This document shows, in pieces, positions 24,304-38,155 of a stretch of DNA of 64,000 bases; within the stretch, counting starts at the first letter, position 1; the number at the start of each line of letters is the position of its first letter. This DNA is from Cyprinodon diabolis. Taxonomy: Eukaryota > Chordata > Actinopteri > Cyprinodontiformes > Cyprinodontidae. Position numbers and translations under genes: made by a program. The stretch is from assembly GCA_030533445.1 (NCBI GenBank), contig CM060064.1, forward strand, positions 41,188,287 to 41,252,286. The letters run 5' to 3'. The notes below the pieces were generated by a model. The model made no database searches, was not told where the DNA came from, and saw nothing but the letters and a program-made list of their open reading frames with translations.

Positions 24304-27300
24304 TATAAATGAAGACTCCTACACTAAGATGTAACCAATAATATATCTCAACTTATAGAAAGCCAACATCAACTGCAAAAGTTATACATGATGTTGCCAG
24401 AAATTCAGCTGAAAACTTTGTGTGAAAACACACATTTGGGTAGGTTGTTGCAAAGCTACCCATAACTATACATAGTAAAAAACAGATGACTTTCTACATC
24501 CATTTATCTTGAGGTATAAAATTCACCAGCATGACCGCACACTTAACATTTCAGAAATTAATCTGTATACTAAAGTCTGAGAGCCACATAGGCAAAAAAT
24601 GAATAGGGGGTAAGATGTAGATTTTTATTTAGGTATAGAAAACAAATGCAGGCATTATTTCAGTTGGAAATGAACAATCTGAACAATCCTTTGCTAAAGC
24701 CAAAAGAAAATTTGCAATGCAACAACAGTTGTAATTACAGGCTAAGAAACTTTTGTGTGTACTTTAACTTCCTGAAGATAAAGATTTTTGGCTACAATCG
24801 CAGAGTTTCTGCAGATGTTGAAGTAAGAAATAGGGTGGGTTATATGGCTTTAATAAAAGAAGCATTTAAGTATTCTTAAATCTTCAGTCTTTGCCAAAGC
24901 AGAATATAAACAATTACTAAATTCTCCAGCTGGCTGTCACTTTTGGGTAGTGGTTCAGTTAAGGTTACAGCAAAGCCAGTTCATCAGCTTTCTTTTTCCT
25001 CCTCCACTCTTGACTTCTCTTCTTCTTTATGCAAGGCCCAGAAAAAGTCCTGATAGAAAGCTGTTTATAAGTAATGCTTTATTCTGGGTAATTTGATACC
25101 ATTAGGCATGTGGCCATTATTTTTTCCGAATCAACGATTAAAAGTGTCTGTTTACCATTTATGGCATCATACAGTACAAGCTCTGATACGAAAAACAAAG
25201 CAACATCTAAAGGCAGATAAGGCACTGTGCAAAACAACTGCATGTGCCACTTACACATTGCAGTATCTCTGAAGTATTTTCACTCTCCAGACAGCAAATT
25301 GCCTTTAAATGCAACTAGATGGATTTAATAGTGCTTTAAAGTACAGCTCACACGTTAATGTATTAAAGTCACACAAGTATCCAAAAGATAAGGACTATAA
25401 CATTTCCAAAATACTGCAGGACAAGCTGACTATATTAGCCTGTATGAATTGTCTCTGTAAAGAGCCTAGAGATGACACTTGTTATCAATAGAATCCGTAT
25501 AAATGAACTGAACTGAATAAAAAGGGCTAAAATTCAGGCAATAAGAAAAATATTAATAGTATCATGATAAGAATCCTTCAGAAAGCAGCGATCCAGATTA
25601 AACCTTACTGAAGGAGTAACAGAATAGGACCTGGCCTCTGTAATGTTGGACTGAATGCTGACTGCGTTAACCTGTTTGAATTAATACCGGCTTTAAACAA
25701 CATTAAGTAAAAACTATTACGGATTAATTTACTCTTCAAATTTTAGTGGCTCTTTTATTCAAGCTATAGAAACAACTGCTTTAACATTTTCAAACGTGAA
25801 GCAGCAGATTGAACCTTTTTGTTGCCACGTTTCTTCCCTACTAGCAACACAGACATATACAGCCACTTAGAGGTATTTCCAGCTATGATAAACAATCAAT
25901 AGCTATATTTATATTTGCAAAATTCCTTAAGAAACATTTTTTAGGGGCTGAAGAAAATAAAACAGAATATACAGTTTATATTGGCAAGGGAAAAAAAAAA
26001 ATCTAAATAGATGCACTTTAACATGTAAGAGGCACTACTTCTGACTGTGCTCAAAAAATTGAAGCAATAACAATGTGGAGGTGTGTTCTGAGAAATCTTG
26101 TTGCTCATGAACCTGCACCAGGTTCTGGGAACAGTTAGGTTTATATTGCCATCTCTGAATAGGCGACAAGTCAAGCAACACATGATGTTGCTGCGTTCCA
26201 GGGTGAGAAAGCAGGAGGAAATCAACATTTTCTCCAAGTTTTGTGTCACTTTTAAGAATAGCACTACTGCCCCTCCACACACATGCAGACATGTCATTTT
26301 GCCCCAGTCAGAGAGACATGAGTGTATCAAGTGTTTAGATAGATGATAACCAAGATAAACCATCCCTCTTGCTTGGAATATAATTTCATTCTGATTGAGC
26401 TGAATCCAATCAGACTCTTCAGATTGGCTCATTTAAATGACAGCATTTTTATTACAATCTGCCCATTTCTCTGAATACTTATGTGCAATTGAACATGCCT
26501 GCTGTGTGGATGAAGTACAGTACAGCCGGCAAGCTGTAAGTTGCAGGTCTGCTAAGCACTTAAGTGCAGACTGACTAGCTTAGCAGAACGCCATACTAAT
26601 TGAACATCTGATTGTAACGAACCACACACAGCTCAGGTATGAAATTAAAGTTGTCTTTTAGTAGATCTCTCCAAATGGCCTTTCAACAACAGATATTATG
26701 TCAAATCAATGTCATTCAGGCAGTAACAGTCTGGGATATCAAAACAGGAAAGGCTAATTATGAGCAAGCCCTTTATCTGAAACACGAAAATACCTGCAAT
26801 TTAATCTTTGAGACTTTGCAAAAGGTTTCATTTGGCAAAGTCTTTGGTTGCTCGTTTTCCAATCCAAAAAGCTTTGAAATAATCCTTAAATTAAGTGTAA
26901 ATATTGTTTCAAACATTAAATGTAATTTCTGTTTCATTCAGAGAAGTAATGAAATGCTTGAGGTGAAGGGATGAGGAAGGAATGCGGAAACCTCAGTCAT
27001 GAGGTTGGTTTTTACATCTGTTTAGTATATTTATGGAGCTTAGAGTCTCTCTAATGCCCAGAGACAAAAAAAAAAACACTGTTTAAAGGCAGATTTAAGC
27101 TACAGTCGTCTTTTGTTGCACAAAGGAATCAGCAAACACATTTCCCACAAGTCCACATGTGATACCCATGTATATGCAAGATAACCCTTGGATTTACCTA
27201 AATTGAATAGCCAAACAAAATACAGCCTAATTATCATAAAATGCTTTGCAATATTGTTTTTCCTACATTGTTCTTTTACCCAAATAAAAATTTTGGGAAT

Positions 27301-27599
27301 GCCAAAGACTATTAGATAGCAATTTTATCCACCACAACCACTAGATGTGGATTTATTTATTTATTTTAAACCCATCACAAAAGTGTTTAAAACTTGCAGG
27401 CTTTTTGCGCATTGATTAACCAAACCTCTATAATAGTTATCATTTTATGACAGTATGGAGCAAGCTCAGTGCTGATATCGAAATGTTGATTAATCTGAGT
27501 TCTATAACTCAAATATGACATATTTGTACTTTAAGACAAAGCGCCTGGATCTCACTTCTTCATTTCACATACTGAACATCCTTAAATATGAGTTTATAT
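24304..27599. other. Probable gene B intron, no exon found
   Basis: No splice-supported exon was found. At about 25440-25515 the phrase CTGTAAAGAGCCTAGAGATGAC followed by GTATAAATGAACTGAACTGAA resembles the 3' tail of a common teleost retroposon. An overlapping pair of open frames near 25941-26432 has no splice support. Confidence 0.35.
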
Positions 27600-28159
27600 G
27601 TTCAGAATAGGGTTGTCAAAAGTATCGATACTCAAAAAAGTATCGATACTGAAACGTTGTATCCGGCTACAATACTCGTTTTTAAAAGTATTGATACAGT
27701 GCTACCACCAGTGGCACCTAAACAGTCATTCATCTAAAGTGCAGAACAGAGGAAAATGCACTTTCTGAACACTGTGTGATTGAATAATTCTGTGCACTTT
27801 TCATTTTTAGACTTTTTTTGTAACAGGTGCAGCTGCTGAGAATTATTTTTGTTTCTTAACCGGTTTGGCTAGTGTCATTGTTATGTGTGCAAAGCATAGC
27901 CAAGTAAGGAAAACTTAATTTTAATTTTGTAAGTTTTTTATCAAGCTTGCTTAATACTGTGCACAGCAAACAACCTCAAAATGTTGTTCTTATTGTTTAT
28001 TGTATTTATTAATTTATTGTATTTTAATTATTAATCTAAATATTTCTGTTGAAATTTGGAGTTTTTATCCTTGTGGTATCGAAAAAAAAGTATCGAATAT
28101 TTTCCTAAGTATCGGTATCAAGTTGGAAAGTTTAGTATCGTGACAACCCTAGTTCAGAA
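27600..28159. mobile_element. Non-autonomous hAT element (MITE) with 8-bp target duplication
   Basis: The element proper is 27608-28151 (544 bp). It begins TAGGGTTGTCA and ends with the exact complement TGACAACCCTA, and is flanked by an identical 8-bp direct repeat GTTCAGAA (27600-27607 and 28152-28159). An 8-bp duplication with short (11-bp) inverted ends is the signature of the hAT superfamily. Subterminal regions carry several copies of AGTATCGATAC or GTATCG-type words, typical transposase-binding repeats. The interior has no transposase frame, so it depends on a partner element. It sits in the presumed gene B intron between the 28.4- and 22.2-kb exons. Confidence 0.88.
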
Positions 28160-28373
28160 TTAAAATAAACATGCAATGGTTATATTTCTTAATGTCCTCT
28201 AGAAGATTTCTAAACTCAGAAAATAGGCTTAAACTTAATGTATACTTTACGACACAAAGATCTAGGGAAAACAAGAAAAATTTGCATTATATCCACAATT
28301 TAGTATGCAATGCAAACTATGCTATATGAATATTACTATTACACTAAAAAAAAATAGTCTGAAATCTTCTCAC

Positions 28374-28524
28374 CTGCAGTCCATTGATATTAAATACATT
28401 TTCATTCTTTGCATTTTGATTTTCTAAGATCTGTTTCTGGAGAAAAGACAGAACTTCCCACTCCCTACGCTGTCCAGGAAAATAACCCATATTCACTGAA
28501 TACCTGGGATTTTTTCCAGCAATG
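28374..28524 (-). CDS. Gene B candidate coding exon (151 nt)
   Basis: The best-supported exon of gene B. The minus-strand acceptor is TTTGATCTTTGTTATTATGACTAG and the donor GTGAGA follows CTGCAG. The exon begins with one base of a split codon and ends in phase 0. It encodes a stretch containing RYSVNMGYFPGQRREWEVLS and, further on, FLQKQILENQN and NVFNINGLQ. An internal ATG (minus strand, within AATATGGGT) has a favourable initiation context and might be the real start if the upstream exons are leader. It joins in phase to 22136-22221. I do not recognise the protein. Confidence 0.55.
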
Positions 28525-31500
28525 CTAGTCATAATAACAAAGATCAAAATAACTTACAAGACTCTAAATAGTTACTTGATAAGTCCCATTTTAATCCCTT
28601 TAAACTGTGCTAATGGGATGATGGATGTGATAGTCTATGGCCAGCCTGGGCTTGTATTTAAACAAGCAATAAATCCTCCAGAGGAACTTGGGAGTTCGGC
28701 CTCCTCTGTCTCCCACCAAATGACAAACAGACCCCACTCATGCCCTCTCTCCACTCAGCTGTCTGTTAAGCGAAAACATGTGGTCTGGTATCTTGTTTCA
28801 GGCAAAGTGAAAACACACGCCGGCTGAGGTATACAGAGGAGCAGAGAAGTCAAACAAGTTGTGACCAGGAGCGTTTCCTCTTTCTTTGTGCCAAATTCAC
28901 TTACTCAACATCTCAACGGGGGGTAAGGAAAAGAAATTTGACCCCCCTCCCCTGGTACAGAAAATCAATCAGTATTAAGGTCATGCCACAAACCTTAACA
29001 CAAGACCTCTGACCCATGAGGAGATCTCCTTAGAGGAAGGGACAGGGATTTGTCTGTCGTCCCGTGTCTGCTCCGTGTCCGACACCAGCAAAGTTCTTGC
29101 GTTGAGGGGAGGAGCGCAGCCTGACCCTGTCCACCTACCACACAATAAATCCAGCAGAAGGGTTCAAGGTGGCCTGACCTGAGGTCGACCTCGTCTCTGG
29201 AAACAGGCTACAAGTTCCAGCTGAGACTTTCCTTCCCGCCGTTTCTTTCCCAGCTCAAGGGAAAGGAGGAGGATCGGCTCGGTTTTATGGTCAATGCCAG
29301 ACTGCAAATGAATACATTTATTCACTCAAGTTTCAATTTACATCCAAGCTGTGTGAAAGACTTCTTTCCATCATTGAAATGGATGGGAGGGGGGGCAGAA
29401 TTAGCATAGCATAATTACACTGGGGATATCCAGGCTCCAAGGAGCAAGACATAACCTGTAATTTGCCATTGTGTTCCCTATGCAATTGACACTTATTCTG
29501 TGACACAGGAGATGAATGTTGGAATCCAGGCTGTTAGTTTAACCAATGGTGCATTCAGAATGATAATAACCAGGGTCTTAAACATGTTCCATCTGAAGAG
29601 CAGCCCTGCAATAGCTCTTCGCCATTCTCACCAGCCCTCTTTGGGGTCTAATCGCGCTAATCCAAGAAAGAGGATGAAAGAAAAACAAATTTCAGTGAAA
29701 GAGGATATTCAACGAATAGCAGGGACCTCTGAAACAGTGAGGACACAAAGAGGACATTTTCAACCAGCTGTGTCTGAGCAAAGCAGGGTGACAAATGGAC
29801 ACAGACATTACCCTGGTGGCTTAATTAAAAGAACATAGCCTAATTAAAAAGATCTTCCTGTTGAATAGCTCGCCTCAGTTCAGTAAGTGACCTGTGTCTC
29901 CTGCACATGTCAGGCACAGACTAGTTAGTCTGTTTCTACTTTTACTCATTTCATTTTCACATCAGAGGGGTTGAAGTGGAAAACATTAGTGTGGAGGACG
30001 TTGGAGGAACCCAGCAGAGGATTGTAGGGATGCTGTTAAAGGTTTACAGACGGATTATTTCCTTCAAACAGTCGCTAGCATTTGTAGAACAGAGCTGATT
30101 GAACACCAGCTAAACTGAACAAATCTCTGCTTTTAAATCATTTCTACAGCTGATATGTCAAAACAGTTCCAGTCAGATGCCTCATTGAAAATCAGTGCCA
30201 TTGATAGGTAAAAGCTATTCAATTTATTTCATAGTTACACAAACAAACATAGATCATCATTATAAAAACAATCTGATGGCTTTTTTAGTGGTTTTGGCTA
30301 AGGCTAATTCAAAGCACCATCTCCAGAAGGACAAATAAATTAACCTTTATATGATGAACAACAAATAAAATACAATACAATTTAGTTGCCTTCAAATGCA
30401 CTAAGAAAAAAAAACTAAAAACATCAACACACCACACACTGCAGCAGTGTCACATGAGCTTCATTAGTATTTCTATTGTATCCTACTTAACTCACTCAAT
30501 AATGTCTCTTTGGACACCGCAAACTCTTCCAGCCATTTCTCCTTTTTTTAGGCAGCAGCTGACATTTTGTCCCAGCCAGAACAAGCCTGTTTCAAAAAGT
30601 CTGTTACATTCCTATATGAACATTAATAGACAACCATTTTATCTAATGCAGTTTGTCGAATGAGCCTGCTAATTATGGCATGTTCTCTGTTCACTGGTAA
30701 TGATCGGCTAATAATTTGTCTCCCCACATAGTTTATTATAATGAACTTTTCTTTACGTTTATTCTATAAACTGGATATGTTCTGAAATAAGCTCCTTACT
30801 TATGACATAATATTCAATCAATGATGATTCAGCTGGTCTCTCCAATATAGACCCGCTCACATAACATAGGCAAATAGAAAGATGTAAAAAGTTAAATATT
30901 TTGATATATTCTCTCTACTTTTCCCTCCTGTTTGATTATCGTCGTTACAAAATGTGTTCAATAGCACACTTTGTGCTGCTGCCTGGATCATTTTTACTTG
31001 AACACATTTATGAAGTGAATATCTGAATCAATCATCTTTAAACTACTGTTGCGCCAATGCCATTTTTTAGCCCCGATACCGATACCCGATACTGGTATAG
31101 GTGCAACACTAATTTAAACAAAGCTAATTCTTGCATACAGTTCATTTATAATGGCCATTTTAAAGTCACAGTCTCCAGCATTGAATTTTAACTTAGCAGT
31201 AGAAAGCAATTATTTAATATATTTTGTTACATTAAATTTGTTCTTATTTTTTTATTTAGCCTTTGATTTTTACAAAACTAAATCAACCAGACATAAATGC
31301 AACAGAACAGCATTTCTAACAGCCACTGATCTTTATGTTTAAACAGAAACCTTTACCATCATATTTTATGTAATGGGAAACTTTATGATAGAGTTAGGAA
31401 GGACCTGGTTTAAATCTGAATACCCTGCAGAATGTGTGACAGAGAAAGAGAAATTCAGCTGTATATGCTTCCAATAATACCTCTAAACTCAGCCTTATAC

Positions 31501-34500
31501 TGTGTGTGTGTGTATGTATATCTGAATGCTTAAAATGTGTGCTACACGGTGCACAATGTGGACAATCCTGCGGCTCTTGGAACATAGAGTGCACTCTGCC
31601 AGCTAAAATACAGCTCTAAGAGTGGATCTCTACATCCTATTCCACATTGAAAATTAGATCGGTCAGAGATCACAGTGAACTGTGAACAGTAATGGTGCTT
31701 TTCAGATATCAGTCATGCCTGCAGAACAAAATTCTGTATTAAGAAAAATGACAGAGCAACAAAGTGAGCTTATAAGAATTTATTTTAAAGATTACACCAG
31801 TACAGAATGTTCTAGACTTCGGGTTAAATTGTGAGACCATGATAAATAAATTGTCTTAATAAAAAGAAGAAAAAAAAGAAGTTCTAAGAGTTTTTGAGAG
31901 ACCAGAGGCCTCATAAGATATTTTAAGCACAACTCAGGATGTCCAAAAATTAACAATGTTTGAAATGTGTATTAGCAACCCAAACTTAAAAATTATAAAG
32001 TACGAAAACTTACCTACATACACTTATGACTTGATTCAGTTTTATTGAACTCATGAAGCATTGAACGTGATGTTATTTGAAAGGGTTTGAGCTTTTAGAA
32101 GTTAAATCTTTACTGAATACGTTTAGCCTCCAACTAAAAATAATGTAACACATCTGAAAAAATAACGGAAACTGCTACAGTCGGAAGCAAACGAAATATT
32201 CTTCTATTTTGATCCAAAGTATCAGTCTGTGGGGGAGGAACCATAAAAAAGAAGCAGATTTGATGAATCTCAGAGTGGACAAGCTATAGAAAATCACACA
32301 TCTATAAACAGCTACGTAAAAGTGTGCGTAATTGTGGAAGACTGGCAGAGGGGTTGTTTGTTCAGAGATCTTACTGACCTGCTGGTACATGAGGATGCAT
32401 GGTCCATCAACTGATTTAGATTGACCAGCATCACAGAAACAATGATTTATTGGTGCAACTTCTTAAAATGCCAAACTCTATGCTTTTAGGGAGCCAGTGC
32501 AGTATTTAAAAGACATCCCAGAGCTGTCCCATACAAGTAAGATGGGAGAGCCTCATCCATATGTTCTTCAGCTACTGTATATAACACAGATAATATATTT
32601 TAAAAGGTTATCAGAGAATGAGAGGCAGTGGGCAGGATTAACCTTGACTTAGCTCCAGTCTGGGGCAGCTCCTACTATGCTTGACCTCACGAGGCTTTCT
32701 CATGCACTTAGTAGATATAATTCAGACCGAACAATAGATACAGAGGCTGGAATTACTCACCCATGGTGGTTTCAATAAATTGTAAAATGCTTTTTAAGGT
32801 AAATCTGTTTTTTGTTTTCTTTAGCAACAATATTGAGTTTAGAGTTAAAAATGGTAGAAGTTATCTTGCATATAATTTCCCTTCTGGATTAATAACATAT
32901 TTCTTAATTGAATCATATTGCTCAATGAGAAGCAGCCAAACGGCTGCAGCGCTTCTGTGGAAGTGATCCTAGTCCCGCCTCCTTGACTGTGATGGATGGG
33001 TGATGACATTAATTCATGTTAAGCTTCAGTGTATACATGAATTTATTAAATCAAGATATAATTATATTCAAATCTTAAAATGAAATATAGAAATACATTT
33101 ATTTGAGGTCCATATAATCAAAACTCTTTTGCATATGTGGCCCCTGATGACACACACAGCAAAAGTAGACAGAGTGATGACGTCTAGATAGATCAGGATC
33201 ATATTGAGAAGTAAAGTGCCAGGGTGCTAATGGCACAAAAGGTGTCAAAATAAATCCTAAAACCTACAGCTAAAAAAAGGGAATCTGAAAACCCAATAAA
33301 AAGTCATCTTTGCAGCTAAAACAACAGATGTAAAACTAGGATTTGAAATAGCAAATAAAAATGAAAATAAATAAAACGCACCATTAAAATCAAAATTCTG
33401 TATCATTTTAGATACATTTCTTTAAAAATGCTAAATGTTATTTTTACATCAATATTCTGCAGAAAACCTTTTAAAAATTGCCTCTGTAAACTATAAGCCT
33501 TTGTGAACTAAGTCTTTAAACTGGACTTTGTGACATTTCATTCTCCGGGTACCTGAAGCTACAGTCCCACACTAACACACAGGCTATGGCTGGAGGGCTA
33601 CTGTCAGCCTCAGACTTGGTCTGAGTGTGAATGTGTGTTTGCACCCTTCTTCTTGTCACATTCTCCTGTCATTCACCTGTGACTTTAAAGCAATAGTGTG
33701 GTCTTGGTTTTGTTTATATACAGAGGGTATTCATGCTGTCAATCACAAGAAACTGCCCCTCAGGGACAGATTAAGTAAAAGGGGAGAATGTAGGAGGCTA
33801 TAAGGAGGGAAAGATCAAAAAGAAGAAAAAGAAAAAGTAGCTCCATGCACTGGAAAATTGTCATCTTTTTTGATTAAACTGAATTTTTTGGGTTAATGCA
33901 TCTTTTCTTTATGAAAATAAATCCATCCTCAAGGTAAATAAGTAAATGCTCATGTTTTGTTACTTTAAAAGCCCTCCATATTACTGCAGGAACACACAGA
34001 TACACATTTTAAATCATGTATTTTCTCTTTTTTACTCTAAATCAGTTCAAATCATTCCGGAATCACAGTTTAACTACAATTCAATTCTATGTAAAACTGA
34101 GCGATGTCATTTTTAGCTGCAATTGCACCTCAGCTGACACAGTTTCTCATTGCCTACCGACACATCCATTCAGTCCAGTCAAATATCCAGTCATTATTGG
34201 GAGTCTCGCTTTCTTATTGTGATCTTGGTATGACAAACTCTCTTAATTAGTCTATGCAAAGCAAAATTTCAGAGGATCATGTTTTGCGTGGTTTTAATAA
34301 ACATGGAGGTTGCAAACTAGCAGGGGCCACACAGCAAAGGTTTCCAAGAGGATGTTGTAATCAGGAAAGTTACAATATATCTTTCATTTCAACTATTAGC
34401 GATGGTATATTTCGTCAGGAAATGTAGAGAAAGAAGCAGCTTAAGGAAAAATCTGGGAAGATGTGGACAGTGGAAACAGCTGATCAGTAATATGAGGTTC

Positions 34501-34799
34501 AGAACGATTAATGGAAAGACAGCTGATATTTCTTGATAAAATTAAGGCTCTCACATAATCACAATGTATTTTAAGTTGGAATGACTTTTCTCTGACAAAC
34601 CTAGCTTTTTAAAGCCCGTCGTTGAGTGAAGCATTTTGGTACCTTAAAGCAGGCATTGCCAGGTTTCTAGTTTCAAAGTTGACCAAAGTTTTACAAACTC
34701 AAGGCTTCATGTTCACCAATAGTTTGGGTAAAATCCATCTTTCTGATTATATACCTCCATAAAAACAAAAGGTCCATACAGCATAGAGTGTTAGAGTTG
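28525..34799. other. Probable intron of gene B, no exon found
   Basis: Long AT-rich sequence. The 28850-29300 part is less AT-rich and repeat-free and could be a conserved non-coding stretch. At about 31050-31112 a short segment with CGATACC words and imperfect TGTTGC/GCAACA ends may be a tiny transposon remnant. A 112-codon plus-strand open frame at 29500-29838 lacks splice or domain support. Confidence 0.35.
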
Positions 34800-34978
34800 T
34801 ACTAGTTTTTAAGTCCAGATTAAAGACTATTTTTTTAAACTGGCTTTTAATACTTAGGACACATTGTTTTATGCCTATGATTTTAGTTTGTTTTTTTTGC
34901 AATATTTTTATATTTCTGTGAAGCACTTTGGTCTTCCTGGTGTTGTTGTAAATTGCTATATAAATAAACTTTGATTTT
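34800..34978 (+). mobile_element. Retroposon 3'-end-like fragment
   Basis: The block TTTCTGTGAAGCACTTTGG then GTTGTAAATTGCTATATAAATAAA followed by a TTTGATTT tail matches, from memory, the 3' end of an abundant teleost retroelement ending in CTATATAAATAAA plus a short repeat. The 5' part is missing and there is no coding frame. The AATAAA is part of the retroposon end. Confidence 0.5.
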
Positions 34979-35240
34979 ATTTATACTATGGTCTTAAAAT
35001 GTTGCAAAAATGAATTAAAAAAGAAAAGTTTTTCTTCCTGGTAAAATACAAACATTTGAGGTATTGTCAAGCAAACTAAAGTTTAAAACATTGCAAAATC
35101 TTTACTGTAAGCAGCTTGTTTTCCATTGAAGTGCTTTTTCAAAATTGTTCTTGTTTCCTTTCCTCATTGCTGAGCAGTTCAAAAACTCTCCTGGTGCAAT
35201 ATGAAGAGCTAATTTTAACCGACTTCAAGAAAGCAATCTC

Positions 35241-35320
35241 CCCCACACACACACACACGTCCACACGCATAGCTGCAGGGGTGAGTCAACACTTGGTTAA
35301 TAAACCAACACACACACACA
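35241..35320. repeat. Two short (CA)n tracts
   Basis: CA repeats at about 35243-35258 and 35308-35320, separated by unique sequence. No function is indicated. Confidence 0.8.
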
Positions 35321-36097
35321 TATTATGGGAATAGGGAGAGTTCAGGGTACCAGGGAAGAGAGGGAGGGGGGAGGGGATGTTTTACTCGCTTTGGACCATT
35401 GCCCAGTTTGGATTCATATGACATTAACAGAACCCCCAACCCTCCCGCTCCCGATAACCCCACTAAAGACAGCTTTAAAAATAGCTCTAGTTTGATGGAA
35501 ACCAGCCTGCAGTTCTGGGAAATGGAGGAAAATGGACACACCATGTGTAGGCGAGTAGACTTATCTCAGACGGTGTCCAAGCCAAGTATTCGCCGCGCAT
35601 ATGGTGACCACTGAAATGTACAACAATAATAGCGTGCAAGCTGATGTGCCAAGTCCAAACAAAACAACCCCCAAAAAAAGCCCAGCTTAAAACCAAATGC
35701 ACTGACAGGTAAAACACTTCTTACACAGATTATTTTTATTTTCTAAATTTAACAAGTTCTACTGTAAGTCAGACGAAAAAAGGTAGCTCTCAGTAAAATA
35801 ACAACATTAATTCCGATAAAAGAAAGACAAGAGGTCGAAATTCTGTCTGAGTTTTCTGAGTAAGGTGGAAGGCATTTGGCCAAAATTTAAATTTTACTTT
35901 TAATAGGTACTTTACTTGTACTGCATTTTACAGTACAAGTAAAGTACACGTCTCATGCTACAGCGCTAAGAGAACAGCCCGTTTAATTTTCTAAACTCTC
36001 CAGGGGGAGGGTGGGGGGTCTGCACACTTAAATTAAAGATATTTATACGTGCCAGTTAAATGTTTGGGCAGCAGGGGTGGATATAAATGGATCTTAC

Positions 36098-36113
36098 CAG
36101 GTGAACCAAGCAG
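36098..36113 (-). CDS. Candidate 16-nt microexon of gene B
   Basis: On the minus strand a pyrimidine-rich acceptor (CTTTTATTTTGTCATATTTATTCAAAG) and a GTAAGA donor enclose only CTGCTTGGTTCACCTG. Its phases (one base in, two bases left) link the candidate exon at 37983-38031 to the exon at 28374-28524 exactly, giving AWFT between them. Without it, joining those two exons leads to a stop. A 53-nt alternative starting further upstream is open in all phases but does not fit the chain. Short vertebrate microexons exist, but this call rests only on splice signals and phase. Confidence 0.3.
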
Positions 36114-37982
36114 CTTTGAATAAATATGACAAAATAAAAGAAGTGCTTATCTAAGGTTTTTAATTTCCTGCTTCATTTCACCTTTCAGGGCTGTAAAAAT
36201 TCCCATTTTGCAATAACCAACAATAATACATGACCACACCTCAGAATTACTTTTATAGTAACAAATCAGCAGACCTGTCCTGATTTGCATAATAAACCTT
36301 AATGCTTTAGAGAAGCCATGAAAGAGTAAACTAAGCGAAAAAATAGATAAGACCATTTAGCAGTATCACTTTTTGAAACTTTTTTCACCCTATCCTGTTT
36401 TATCAATAACTTCCAAATTAACAGGCTATTTTCTTAGACCTTAGTTTACAGATAAGCTTTTCCACCAGTAGAAACTGGCTTATTTGTGAGCTAAATGTTT
36501 CAAAAAGCTTTGCCCACACTGCAGTTACCAGTAATTAAAAAGTACCTAAAAGTACAATAATTGTTTGATTAAAGAGTAATTTTAGCATAAACCTTTCCTC
36601 AATAAAACCTTAAATCTAATATAACTTTTCAAATGAATACATTAAATGTTGATAATCTGATTGGGATCTTATTCACTTCTTAAACTGATAATCAAGGTTT
36701 TCTTTTAATCAAGGACTTTGTGTTTTGTTGCTAATCAGAGGGTAGAAATTCAGGATAAATAACAAAAATATATAAAAAAAATGTCCTTAAATTCAAAGAT
36801 TATCCTTTAAACTGTTTTGTGTCATCTCTTAAATAAAACCAAAGCAGACAGCATTAATCACAGGAAGAGTAGGAAAGTATTGCCTTTTGCAGCTGTTTGT
36901 CAAAAACACATCACCGAGTTTATGTCATAAACTTGATGAAAGAAGGCAGGAGCTCTAATTTTATTTTTCATTATTTCCTGATTGGTGTATTTGTTGCTCT
37001 TGGATCCAAAGAGCAGTTTCTAGACAAAACATTACTAAAAATTCCTGCTTTTACAGAACCTTTTGAAAAAAAAAAACATTTTTTCTTATCTAAAAGCTGC
37101 ACAAAGCAGCAGCTCAAACATGCTCCAGCTTCTTAGTTCTTAGTACTAAAATGTAACAGTCTGTTTGCAAAATTTTAATTTTTAATTAGATTTGAGAGCA
37201 AAAACATCAAACATTTGGATAATTTTTATAGAACATTAATCAGGCATTCCCTGGTCAATATTTCTGTTTTAATGTTACAATACTGATAGTTTACAACCTT
37301 CTAAAAATCTATTTAATTCATACCAAGTTGTCTCAACTCATTTCATGTGTACTCTTTACTGGGTTTAATCTCATTACTGCATTTCATTTTATTATTACAA
37401 TACAGAAGATTTTATTTGCAAAAATCTTTGGTCATCCTTGATGTTTTCACATGAATTTAGATAAACACTGTATGACCTTGTCTTGACATGGAAACCCATT
37501 TGTGTAAACTTATTTTTATTGCACAAATACAAGAAAAAAAAATCTTATTGGTTGCGTCATAGAGAAAGAAGTTTTGCTGAAGCGGTGCATGTTAAATTTC
37601 ACTGAATCTAATAGAAATACAATTTTTTATACGAAATTTTACGTTACCATTTAATTTAATGGTAGCCAAATATTAATTGTGCATGTATTCTTAAGCCAAA
37701 TATTCAGTAAAGCCCAGTTGGATTGTTTCTGTTTTACAACTTAACCACACACCAAAGCAAAACAGAAGGAACTTTCCGCTATCACTAAATTACTGTATAG
37801 AAATATTCAGGCTTCTCATGCGACTACTGAGCAGAAAGAAAGATGGTACGCATTTTTCAAAAACAACAAGGTATGTAGGACTTTCTGCATTTACAGAAAC
37901 TGAATGACTCATCTTAAATGTTATTACACTGAATGTAAATATCACATAGAGGAGGAAAAAATAAAACAGAGCAGCTGCTTAC

Positions 37983-38031
37983 GCCATTGAGTCATTTCAG
38001 AACTCTGATCAGCATGAGATGCAAAGACGCA
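37983..38031 (-). CDS. Candidate gene B exon (49 nt), possible start codon
   Basis: The minus-strand acceptor ends CACAAACACCAG and the donor is GTAAGC. One phase alone is open, encoding CVFASHADQSSEMTQW plus one base. The ATG in GAAATGACT, in the same frame, is the first ATG in the phase-consistent chain from the promoter at 43.7 kb, so translation might begin at MTQW with the upstream exons as leader. The acceptor is moderate. It would join in phase to the 16-nt candidate at 36098-36113. Confidence 0.35.
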
Positions 38032-38104
38032 CTGGTGTTTGTGAGGGTTCAAAGTGTTTAAAACATTCTACTCTCCAATTTCTTGAAACAGCATTTATTA
38101 TTTC

Positions 38105-38155
38105 CAAGATATATTATTGTTAAATCCATCCATCCATCAATTCATCCATCCACTA
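38105..38155 (-). repeat. (ATCC)n-like tail fragment
   Basis: ATCCATCCATCCATC and a second ATCCATCC block about 10 bp on. This resembles the tail of the SINE-like family seen elsewhere in the window, but the body is not recognisable here. Confidence 0.5.

Noticed and set aside
31050..31112. Tiny inverted-repeat transposon with CGATACC words
   Set aside because: The ends match only partly and no target duplication could be defined.
36098..36150. 53-nt version of the 36.1-kb exon
   Set aside because: All three phases are open because the sequence is AT-rich, the acceptor is purine-rich, and it does not connect the flanking exons without a stop.
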